Source of the DNA: a virus
Direction: 5' to 3' (one strand)
Length of the DNA: 37,889 nucleotides
Virus record (IMG/VR): IMGVR_UViG_3300047585_000028
Coordinates: 1-37,889 of that record
Shown here one piece after another: positions 5,929 through 12,269 of this stretch. Each line of letters opens with the position of its first letter. Within the stretch, counting starts at the first letter, position 1. Both the position numbers and the translations under genes were made by a program. The notes beneath the pieces are model-generated. The model did no database searches and was not told where the DNA came from. It worked only from the letters and a program-made list of their open reading frames with translations.

Positions 5929-6858
5929 ATGAACTTTCATTTATTCAGCATGTTTTGGGGCGCTCACCATCTGGACCTATTCAAGCGAGCTTGTTTTAGG
6001 TCCATGAATTGGCCACTCAATCAAGCTAGTGTTCCACGTGGAACAAAGTGGAATATCTATACCAAGAGAGAGCACTTTGAGGAGCTAGACCAGCTATTTA
6101 AAGATTCACACTTCACTCTGCAGCTATTCGAGATGGGTGAGGCGATGAGGGTTGCTGGGTGTGGAATGGTTAAGACTAGCCAGTGTGATGGCGGGGTGGT
6201 GCTTTTAAATGGCTTACGTGACCAGATTGCTTATTCGATTCAGAACAAGTCTAAGATGCTTTTTTGCCCACCCGACACTGTCTTTGGCGATGGAACTATT
6301 CCTGGCCTTCTTGGGGTTGGCAGCGATCCTGGCACTTGTGTTTCTGTTGCTCATCCGCGTGTTCTTCCCGCTGTTATTGAAGAGATAGAAACGTTTGGTG
6401 CGACCCGTGGAGCTTTAACCAATCCGCAACTTGTTACACTGGCGATGAGATATGCGCATGATTCGTTTAAATTGGCGGAAATTGGTTGTGAGCGAAATAA
6501 TTCTTTCATCGGAGGGATTGCGTGGAAAGAGCTATCTCGTGGGCTTTATTCTATTCAACACCGCCTCCCTACGGTCTACCTGGCCTCGTTCAATGAAACT
6601 GATTGGGATTTCTGGTGGGGACAAGTTTCTTTTGGGGCTTGGGATCATAGATGGCCGGCTGAGAATCTTATCAGACAAGAGAGGCAACGCTATGTTGGAT
6701 CATCGGACGCGTGCTTCATAGTCGAGATCACAGACCGCGACAAGAACGTGCCCCCCGTGGCAGTGGATAATACGGCTCAGCCACCCGATTCTTATTGGAA
6801 TAATCACTATCATAATTCTATTAACCGGCAAGTAAACGTTATCTGGAGGGGTGAGTGA
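5929..6858 (+). CDS. Putative glycosyltransferase-like protein
   Basis: 309 aa, first gene of a rightward operon with two better-supported glycosyltransferases. The N-terminus (FSMFWGAHHLDLFKRACFRS) and a central LFCPPDTVFGDGTIPGLLG segment near residues 117-135 resemble glycosyltransferase-like proteins seen in sugar clusters, but I cannot point to a catalytic DxD with confidence. The C-terminal part is rich in Trp and Asn/His. The ATG at 5929 has no Shine-Dalgarno. Codons 34-39 contain a perfect 16-bp palindrome like parS. Functional call rests largely on context. Confidence 0.5.
   Translation: MNFHLFSMFWGAHHLDLFKRACFRSMNWPLNQASVPRGTKWNIYTKREHFEELDQLFKDSHFTLQLFEMGEAMRVAGCGMVKTSQCDGGVVLLNGLRDQIAYSIQNKSKMLFCPPDTVFGDGTIPGLLGVGSDPGTCVSVAHPRVLPAVIEEIETFGATRGALTNPQLVTLAMRYAHDSFKLAEIGCERNNSFIGGIAWKELSRGLYSIQHRLPTVYLASFNETDWDFWWGQVSFGAWDHRWPAENLIRQERQRYVGSSDACFIVEITDRDKNVPPVAVDNTAQPPDSYWNNHYHNSINRQVNVIWRGE
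6030..6045. promoter_or_regulatory. parS-like perfect palindrome
   Basis: TGTTCCACGTGGAACA is a perfect 16-bp inverted repeat. The chromosomal parS consensus is TGTTTCACGTGAAACA, and the CACGTG core plus both GTT/AAC arms are kept here. It lies within the coding sequence of the glycosyltransferase-like gene, as many parS sites lie within genes. The window also encodes a ParB-like protein at 723-1643. Whether that protein binds here is inference. Confidence 0.5.
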
Positions 6859-7724
6859 GTGAGAGACCATTTCGTGTGCTGATTGGGACACCGGCCGGTG
6901 GTGGCAACGTGTCTCTGCAGTATATGCTATCGCTATTTGATATCTTTCAAAAAGTCCATGACATGAAGAAGAACGTGTTTATTAGAAACAATCTTCGCAT
7001 CGGTAAAGAGCAGGGCCTTATCTCAGAGCACCAATTAGCTTATTTAAATCAACTAGAAGCAATGAATCTAGTGGATTATGAGATTGGTTTATATACTCTG
7101 GCGCAAGAATCTTTGCTTGGCCGTGGGAGAAATCACATTGCAGCCGTAGCCATAAGGCAGGGCTGGGATAAGCTATTCTTTATTGATGCGGACGCTAGGT
7201 TTACTTGGGATCAATTCAGATCCGTGCTTCATGCGCCTTATGACATCGTAGCCGGCGCGTGTCCTGTTAAGGTGTTGCCTATTTCGCTTAATTATTTGCC
7301 CTTTCAAGATGATGAGCACTTCTATAAAGACCGGATCAGGTCGGTGGATAGCCTTCTTAAGATGAGAGAAGGCCATAAGTCACAGTTTGTGCCTGTTGGG
7401 TTTATTGGGACTGCGTTTATGTGCCTATCTAGAAAGCTATTGCTAGCCTGTGCAGCTGAAACAGAAGAATATCAATATCCAAATCCAGCCACCGGACACC
7501 TTCACACCCATTGGGACATGTTCGATACCAAACCAATGTATAAAAAATACATGAGTGAGGATTGGAGCATGTGCGAGCGAGCCCGCAAGCTTGGTTTCCC
7601 AGTTATGCTCGACACCAATGTCATTATTTCACACGTAGGCAGTATGGTTTACACACCAGAGATGGCGCAAATCACGCATATACCTAAACAAGATGGCGTA
7701 TTTACAGATGGGATTGGCGCATGA
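6855..7724 (+). CDS. GT-A type glycosyltransferase
   Basis: 289 aa from GTG 6855, which follows GGAGGGGTGA and overlaps the previous stop. Residues 6-15 (FRVLIGTPAG) form a typical first strand. RGRN at 90-93 and the FFIDADARF stretch (DxD at 111 and 113) are the nucleotide-sugar and metal-binding pattern of GT-A enzymes of this kind. A late DWSMCERARKLGFPV segment (near 236) fits the acidic catalytic region seen in GT2-like proteins. It should transfer a sugar from a nucleotide donor; acceptor unknown. There is no signal peptide or membrane helix, so it is probably cytoplasmic. Confidence 0.8.
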   Translation: MSERPFRVLIGTPAGGGNVSLQYMLSLFDIFQKVHDMKKNVFIRNNLRIGKEQGLISEHQLAYLNQLEAMNLVDYEIGLYTLAQESLLGRGRNHIAAVAIRQGWDKLFFIDADARFTWDQFRSVLHAPYDIVAGACPVKVLPISLNYLPFQDDEHFYKDRIRSVDSLLKMREGHKSQFVPVGFIGTAFMCLSRKLLLACAAETEEYQYPNPATGHLHTHWDMFDTKPMYKKYMSEDWSMCERARKLGFPVMLDTNVIISHVGSMVYTPEMAQITHIPKQDGVFTDGIGA

Positions 7725-8437
7725 TTCTTCTTCCAACACTAAATAGGCCCCATTTACTAAAGCGATTCTTTGAGTCTTATAAGGCTACGAATGCGACAGT
7801 TGCTGGTTATGTGCTGATTGATCATGAGGATATGGCAAGGAATCGGGCAGAGTATGAAACGATTAAGATGGCGCATATGCCGGGTGATTGGATCATGCGT
7901 GATACTGGTTCTGCTGTTAGTATGGGTGATAAGTGCAGGTTCGTGTGGCGTGAGCTTTCAGATACGAACAAGTGGATTGGTTTACTCAATGATGACCATG
8001 TTTGCATAACTAACGAGTGGGATAAGCGTGCGGAAGAGATGCTTGACGGCACTAATATGCTTTCTACTAACGATGGCAGCTGGAACTTTGGCTATCGAAT
8101 AGTGGGCCTTACGGCCTGGTCTAAGCCCTTGCTTGATATTGCCAGGTTTCCTATTTTTCCTCGTAACCTGCAGCATTACTTTATTGATGATCTCTGGAAG
8201 GCGATAGGCGAATCGACTGGTTGCTGGCTTGAGACGATGAAGATCAACATCGAGCATAGGCATGTGCTAAATGGCAAGATGCTTGCTGATGATACGTTCC
8301 GCAAGGTCAATGACCCTAAAGCAAATCAGTATGACGAGAAAGAGTTTAAGCACTTCATGGAGCAGGATTTTAAGGATCTCTGTTTGAAGATCGTAGAGTT
8401 TAGATCTAAGCAAACGGCCGGGGCCAAGTTTGTATGA
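7721..8437 (+). CDS. Second glycosyltransferase-like protein
   Basis: 238 aa; ATG overlaps the upstream stop (ATGA). The N-terminus MILLPTLNRPHLLKRF is the classic opening of GT2-like enzymes, and LLNDDHV at about 88-94 provides the acidic motif equivalent to DxD. A GAxxD-like acceptor motif is not obvious. It is shorter than most full GT2 enzymes, so it may be a minimal catalytic domain. Tight coupling with the gene before suggests the two act on the same glycan. Confidence 0.7.
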   Translation: MILLPTLNRPHLLKRFFESYKATNATVAGYVLIDHEDMARNRAEYETIKMAHMPGDWIMRDTGSAVSMGDKCRFVWRELSDTNKWIGLLNDDHVCITNEWDKRAEEMLDGTNMLSTNDGSWNFGYRIVGLTAWSKPLLDIARFPIFPRNLQHYFIDDLWKAIGESTGCWLETMKINIEHRHVLNGKMLADDTFRKVNDPKANQYDEKEFKHFMEQDFKDLCLKIVEFRSKQTAGAKFV

Positions 8438-8742
8438 ACTATGTGAGGAAGATTAAGCGGTCCATAAAGAGTGAGATCGCCCGGGCTGAAGGAAGGCTTG
8501 GCAGGCCAAAGATGACGCCAGAAGAGCATTTAGGCAAGGGCCGGGGATTTGTCGAACCCCCCGTTGATAAGGTTTCTTACCAAGAGGCCCGCGAAGCCAT
8601 TATCCAGCTCTATGAGATCAAAGGACCAACCGCTGCAGAAGATTTGATTAGATCTTTCGGCGTCTATAGGCTATCAGAGCTAGATGAGAAGCATTATCAT
8701 TTAGTGGTTGATCGGGTCAGATCTAAGCTTAATCCGGCTTAA
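8434..8742 (+). CDS. Hypothetical protein with phage-type C-terminal helix motif
   Basis: 102 aa, overlapping the previous stop by four bases. The N-terminus is basic (RKIKRSIKSEIARAEGRLGR). The C-terminal half (AREAIIQLYEIKGPTAAEDLI, then FGVYRLSELDEKHYHLVV) follows a pattern I recall from several phage proteins: a helix, a G-x-x-A-A, then a short 'lsel...Y' segment. Its role is unknown. Its end overlaps the convergent RusA-like gene by 14 bases, leaving no room for a terminator. Confidence 0.7.
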   Translation: MNYVRKIKRSIKSEIARAEGRLGRPKMTPEEHLGKGRGFVEPPVDKVSYQEAREAIIQLYEIKGPTAAEDLIRSFGVYRLSELDEKHYHLVVDRVRSKLNPA

Positions 8743-9097
8743 AGATCCTGACTTTTACTCTCACTTCTTTTCTCGAGGCCTTTTCCCACTTAAACGTGGG
8801 GCTGCCGATGACGGATGGTTTATCATCGATGATGACCTTAGCCATCACCAGACCATCCATGACGTGTTTAAAGCTGCTGGCTAGGTTATCAAAGTCAGGC
8901 TCTCTGCTTGAGATCCTCGTAAACTCCAGCTCTGCTTTATGAAGCCTCATGTCAACAAGTCTATGATAAACGCATTGTTCAAGGACTAGGTACTTCCAGA
9001 GCTTGGCTTCTTTGGCTTTAATGGCCCAGTGCGCCCGGCCGATCTGGTTGATGGTTCTAGGCAGGCCAGAGATCTCAAACTCACCCACGAGGATCAT
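8729..9097 (-). CDS. rusA: RusA-like Holliday junction resolvase
   Basis: 122 aa, close to the ~120 aa of E. coli RusA. The key segment is EPDFDNLASSFKHVMDGLV with D68, D70 and K77, followed by IIDD (D91/D92). This matches the catalytic D70, D72, K76 and D91 arrangement known for RusA. The enzyme cuts four-way junctions as a dimer and would resolve recombination or replication intermediates made with the help of the ERF-like protein encoded 0.8 kb away. The start (ATG 9097) lacks a strong ribosome site and overlaps the upstream gene by 17 bases, suggesting coupling. Confidence 0.88.
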   Translation of the reverse strand: MILVGEFEISGLPRTINQIGRAHWAIKAKEAKLWKYLVLEQCVYHRLVDMRLHKAELEFTRISSREPDFDNLASSFKHVMDGLVMAKVIIDDKPSVIGSPTFKWEKASRKEVRVKVRIFKPD

Positions 9098-9293
9098 AGG
9101 GCCTAATAAAATCCATTTTAATGCGCCTAATTGGGTCTCTAGAAGCTTTTAGGGAGATGGTGCCATCTTCATGCACCCTTTTGACGACAGCGGTCCTGCG
9201 AGGCCTGGGAAAGCCCTGTGCTTTATTCTGTGGCATCCAGAAAACTATCTCACCAGCTTCGGGTATCCAGGGGCTTTCTTGGTTCTTTTTCAT
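9081..9293 (-). CDS. Small hypothetical protein, 70 aa
   Basis: Open frame between two overlapping neighbours. It has a proline/tryptophan start (SPWIPEAGEIVFWMP) and a beta-rich, basic middle (RRTAVVKRVHEDGTISLKA), which resembles a small SH3-like barrel; this fold guess is weak. No clear Shine-Dalgarno precedes ATG 9293, so it probably relies on coupling with the upstream gene, which it overlaps by 44 bases. Function unknown. Confidence 0.6.
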   Translation of the reverse strand: MKKNQESPWIPEAGEIVFWMPQNKAQGFPRPRRTAVVKRVHEDGTISLKASRDPIRRIKMDFIRPYDPRG

Positions 9294-9441
9294 ACGTCAT
9301 TCGTAATACGTCAGCTAGGGCACGTTCAAGTGAATCTATGTGCTCTAGGATTTCTTTGAGCTGCTCAACTGGCATCTCCACGTACCCAGACTTGCCGTAA
9401 AGCTTATCCTGTAAAGCTTGCAAATAGGCCTGAATCATCAT
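9250..9441 (-). CDS. Small hypothetical helical protein, 63 aa
   Basis: ATGATG at 9441 preceded by ACGAGG at suitable spacing. Mostly helical, with QAYLQALQDKLYG and a central EQLKEILEHIDSLERALADV that could form a coiled coil. It opens a three-gene leftward operon ending in the RusA-like gene. The long overlap with the next gene slightly lowers confidence. Confidence 0.6.
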   Translation of the reverse strand: MMIQAYLQALQDKLYGKSGYVEMPVEQLKEILEHIDSLERALADVLRMTYEKEPRKPLDTRSW

Positions 9442-9897
9442 AAGGCCTCGTCTCTGAATTTATGACACCTTGGTTCAATAAGTCAATGAGAAGAGTTTTC
9501 AATTAGAAGGTTCCACCCAAGGAAGGATTGACTCTTCAGACATGGGTGGCTAAGTTTGGATTGCTGACAAACTCGAATCTAGGAATACATTCCAATTAGA
9601 CTCGAGTCAACAGCCGGTGGCCAAGATACCCCAATTAACGGTTTAAAGATCCGATGGCATGGGGGAGGGGAAATAGGCGTGGTCTGTACGCTACACGCAC
9701 CGGGTCTAAGTCCAGGCTTGTCCTAAGACTTAGACCGAACTCGTTAAGACAAACAGATCTAAACGGGGGGAACTCAGGGAAAGAGAGAAATCTTTCTTGA
9801 GCCAGTTTAGTAATAGGGCAACTATCCATGGGGGTAGGGGGCACCCTATTGCTTAAAGGGAATCTAGGGAAAGAAACTAATTAAGGGAGTTGGATAA
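9442..9897. other. Non-coding divergent region before the ERF gene
   Basis: 456 bases without a credible gene. It separates the leftward RusA operon from the rightward ERF gene and so should hold promoters for both, though none stands out. Visible structures are a 10-bp palindrome GACTCGAGTC near 9600-9609, a 9-bp stem hairpin at 9704-9735, and purine-rich G tracts (GGGGGAGGGG near 9661, GGGGGTAGGGGG near 9830). The end carries AAGGGAG, the ribosome site of the ERF gene. Confidence 0.6.
9704..9735. other. Hairpin in the ERF leader region
   Basis: GTCTAAGTC (9704-9712) pairs with GACTTAGAC (9727-9735) across a 14-nt loop. There is no T-tract, so it is not an obvious terminator. It may be a protein-binding site or structured leader element. 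Confidence 0.45.
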
Positions 9898-10731
9898 ATG
9901 AAAGATCTAGTTACAGCACTTGCTAAAGCACTGCATGAGATTAAACCACCCGTTAAAGATCGTAAGGTCGACTTCACTTACAATGGCCAGAGAACTAAAT
10001 ATGCTTATGCTGACCTATCTAGCGTGATTGAAGCTGTGAAACTTCCTCTTGCCACCCAAGGCTTAATTATAACGCACTCTCTTCAAAGTGATGAGCACAA
10101 GGGATTTGGCCTGATTACGACTCTTATGCACACGAGTGGAGAAAGCATTCACACTTGGTATCCTATGGCGGATCCTTCAACAGTTAAGCCCCAGGCATTT
10201 GGTTCTGCCCTAACTTATGCAAGGCGCTATTCAATCTCTTCGCTAATAGGCATTACCAGTGACGAAGATGACGATGGTCAGGCTGCAGAGGCTCCAAAAG
10301 CACCGATGCCTAAAGAGGTGTTCGATAAAGCTCGTAAAAGCCCCGATGGCAGCTTTTCAGTCACAAACCTAGTCAAAGCCAAGGCTGAGCTAGACGCTGA
10401 ACCACAAGCCTTTAAAGACGCCAGGATCGCAAGAGAGCGGGCTGAGATTGAAGCCTCTAAGATCGCCTATCCGCCATCTGGGCCGGTTGATGATCCGCCC
10501 TGGCCGGAAGCTGCTAGCGAACATGGTAATGCCATTAAATCCCCGGCCGACTTTCTGAATCCTGCTGATTATAAGCTTGGCTTTGGTAAACACACCGGCA
10601 AAAGCCTTAAAGAACTTGGCCCCGCGCAGGTTCAATCTTACATGGATTGGGCTATGACTAAGCAGCCACTTTCTAAGAAAATGCGGGATTTTGTAGATTA
10701 TGGAAGGCTATATCTGGACTCTCAACCATGA
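9898..10731 (+). CDS. ERF-family single-strand annealing protein with DUF3820-like tail
   Basis: 277 aa; ATG 9898 follows AAGGGAG. The ERF core shows TKYAYADLSSVIEAV (about 34-48) and ALTYARRYSISSLIGI (about 102-117) followed by an acidic DEDDDG, all typical of ERF proteins such as P22 Erf. These form rings on ssDNA and anneal complementary strands. After a Pro/Ala-rich linker (about 125-215), the end carries LGFGKHTGKSLKEL and a Y-x-x-W, matching the DUF3820/exonuclease-X C-terminal domain found after several phage nucleases and recombinases. It probably acts with the nearby RusA-like resolvase. Confidence 0.9.
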   Translation: MKDLVTALAKALHEIKPPVKDRKVDFTYNGQRTKYAYADLSSVIEAVKLPLATQGLIITHSLQSDEHKGFGLITTLMHTSGESIHTWYPMADPSTVKPQAFGSALTYARRYSISSLIGITSDEDDDGQAAEAPKAPMPKEVFDKARKSPDGSFSVTNLVKAKAELDAEPQAFKDARIARERAEIEASKIAYPPSGPVDDPPWPEAASEHGNAIKSPADFLNPADYKLGFGKHTGKSLKELGPAQVQSYMDWAMTKQPLSKKMRDFVDYGRLYLDSQP

Positions 10732-10756
10732 AGAAGATCACTGCAAGGGAGATTGC

Positions 10757-10948
10757 ATGGCTCAAATGAATGAGGACGAAAAGAAGATTCTGAAAGATTT
10801 CGAGAAGACCATCAAAGAAGCGGCGCACATACTTCATGAAGTTTGCGCCGTTGAGGTTTCTGAGAAGCTTCTTTATTTTGGCGGATTCGCCATCAGACTA
10901 TGCTTTCGTCTCAATGATAATTTGTATGACGACAAGGTGGAGGGCTAG
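10757..10948 (+). CDS. Small hypothetical protein, 63 aa
   Basis: The start is ATG 10757, six bases after AAGGGAG; the open frame reaches back to 10700 inside the ERF gene but has no ribosome site there. The peptide has an amphipathic helix (DEKKILKDFEKTIKEAAHIL) followed by a more hydrophobic part. It lies 25 bases after the ERF stop and is probably co-transcribed. Its stop shares a CTAG with the stop of the convergent late operon. Confidence 0.65.
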   Translation: MAQMNEDEKKILKDFEKTIKEAAHILHEVCAVEVSEKLLYFGGFAIRLCFRLNDNLYDDKVEG

Positions 10949-11364
10949 TCCACAGTAAGTACGAATGAATTAAGTCCTTCTTGAAGCGCTATAAACTTAT
11001 CAAACGTCCTTTGCGAGTTAAAGATAATCTGAGCGCCGTTCTCATTAGGATTTTGCCCGATCATCTCACCAACACACACACAACCATTCGAATCGTTATT
11101 GAAGTTTCCGACATGAAATAAGATTCCTGTATGTCCAGGAACGTTCATGATCTCAAACGTGATAAAGGGCTTATACATGCCTTCGAGCCGGTGTTCTCCA
11201 CGCTCACAGACATAAACCCCGTCCGGCAGTTTGGGCTGAAAACCATGCCCATTTTGTGGATAGGCGTGTTCAATGGTGACACAAAATTGTTCCCCGTCAT
11301 CTTTTAATAGCTCTGAGAAGATGCCGTCTTGCCTATACTGAAGCCTTCTTAATGTCAGATCCAC
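10945..11364 (-). CDS. DUF5675-family protein, candidate lysis enzyme
   Basis: 139 aa. MDLTLRRLQYRQDGIFSELL at the start and PGHTGILFHVGNFNNDSNGC followed by VCVGE (near residues 80-105) match the DUF5675 family, whose His-x-Gly and Ser/Asp-x-x-Gly-Cys pattern resembles the active site of L,D-transpeptidases. The gene is the last of the late operon, next to several small membrane proteins. A peptidoglycan-directed role such as endolysin is therefore plausible but unproven. No other endolysin is recognisable in the window. Confidence 0.75.
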   Translation of the reverse strand: MDLTLRRLQYRQDGIFSELLKDDGEQFCVTIEHAYPQNGHGFQPKLPDGVYVCERGEHRLEGMYKPFITFEIMNVPGHTGILFHVGNFNNDSNGCVCVGEMIGQNPNENGAQIIFNSQRTFDKFIALQEGLNSFVLTVD

Positions 11365-11367
11365 CTG

Positions 11368-11652
11368 TCACCTATGAAGCTGTGCCTGAATGACCATGCC
11401 GCCTAATATTCCCAAAATCAAAGCGCCGGTTAGATATGTCCAATCGATCTCATCTGCTACAATAGCCTTCACGTTCTCTAAAGACTTGTGGCATTGATCA
11501 TTCTGCTCAAATGCGATCTCTATCTGCTCTTTCTCAGCCCTCGTTAGACACTTAAAATCGGGCCTTGGAAGATCATCTCCCCAGGCGTTTAGAGAGATCA
11601 GCGTCAAGCTTAGCATCAGACTCCACATGAACCTTCTGGGTGACCTCATCAT
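11368..11652 (-). CDS. Exported protein with C-terminal membrane helix
   Basis: 94 aa, ATG at 11652 after AAGGAAAG. A signal peptide is clear (basic MMRSPRRF, then LMLSLTLISLNAWG, likely cut near residue 25). The mature part has two cysteines (FKCL and DQCHK) and a helical region, then a second hydrophobic segment (YLTGALILGILGGMVI). It overlaps the upstream TM/coiled-coil gene by 80 bases, as spanin pairs often do, but lacks a lipobox, so it is not a standard outer spanin. It belongs to the lysis block. Confidence 0.65.
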   Translation of the reverse strand: MMRSPRRFMWSLMLSLTLISLNAWGDDLPRPDFKCLTRAEKEQIEIAFEQNDQCHKSLENVKAIVADEIDWTYLTGALILGILGGMVIQAQLHR

Positions 11653-11773
11653 CGCTTTCCTTTTGTTCTAGCTTGGCTATTTTGACCTGAGACTTGTTAA
11701 AACGTAAGACCAAAATCCCCACCCAAGCAGCCAGAACACCAATGCCTATGCTTAAAACCTTACTTAAGTCCAC
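11573..11773 (-). CDS. Small membrane protein, inner-spanin-like
   Basis: 66 aa with one N-terminal membrane helix (VLSIGIGVLAAWVGILVLRF) followed by a charged helical tail (SQVKIAKLEQKESDDEV). A single N-terminal helix plus coiled-coil tail, in a gene overlapped out of frame by a secreted protein, is the layout of Rz/Rz1 inner spanins. It is shorter than most spanins. An alternative is a holin partner. Confidence 0.5.
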   Translation of the reverse strand: MDLSKVLSIGIGVLAAWVGILVLRFNKSQVKIAKLEQKESDDEVTQKVHVESDAKLDADLSKRLGR

Positions 11774-11948
11774 TTGCAGCCTTAGGAAATATCTTTGACC
11801 AGATGTATTTTAATGGGTGCTCTAAAACCATGCCGATGGTTGATCCAAAATTGGTCTTTCCCATCACATATTCCCACGCAAATGTGAGAACGATTATTGC
11901 AAGGTGTATGCTGGGTGGCAGAGTGCTGCAAATATTCATCAGGTTCAT
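11760..11948 (-). CDS. Small membrane protein of the lysis block, 62 aa
   Basis: One hydrophobic helix (IHLAIIVLTFAWEYVMG) followed by KTNFGSTIGMVLEHPLK. I recall the EYxxGKT motif after such a helix in small proteins next to phage lysis genes. It overlaps both neighbours by 4-14 bases. A holin-like function is possible; one helix only, so this is uncertain. Confidence 0.5.
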   Translation of the reverse strand: MNLMNICSTLPPSIHLAIIVLTFAWEYVMGKTNFGSTIGMVLEHPLKYIWSKIFPKAASGLK

Positions 11949-12268
11949 TTCTTTCCCCTCATCCGGTTCAAGGTCTTTATCTCGATTTGAAAGTGCATGA
12001 GCTCTTCAATCTTCTTATCGACAGAGTCCATCTTGTCGTTAAGAGAAATCGTCGTCTCCATGTAAGACGAGATAAGGGTAGAAAATCTTTCTAGTTTAAC
12101 CTCAAACTGATCAAACTTATTCTTTAGTTGGTCAAACTCCTTGGCGGACTGCTTAAAGCTCTCATCGGTTTTCTTCTCTTTGTCTTTCCAAAATTCTCTT
12201 ACAAGGTGCAGGGCCAGTATTAGCACTAACCCCAAAATGACGTGCTCACCCTTTAAGAGCTCCTCCAC
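11945..12268 (-). CDS. Membrane-anchored coiled-coil protein, holin/spanin-like
   Basis: 107 aa. An N-terminal helix (VILGLVLILALHLVREFW, about 10-27) is followed by ~70 residues of strongly coiled-coil-prone sequence (FDQLKNKFDQFEVKLERFST and onwards), ending in a basic RMRGKK. It is the first gene after the tail fibre. The architecture fits an inner spanin or XhlA-type hemolysin/holin component. Which of the four small genes is the actual holin cannot be decided from sequence. Confidence 0.55.
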   Translation of the reverse strand: MEELLKGEHVILGLVLILALHLVREFWKDKEKKTDESFKQSAKEFDQLKNKFDQFEVKLERFSTLISSYMETTISLNDKMDSVDKKIEELMHFQIEIKTLNRMRGKK

Positions 12269-12269
12269 G

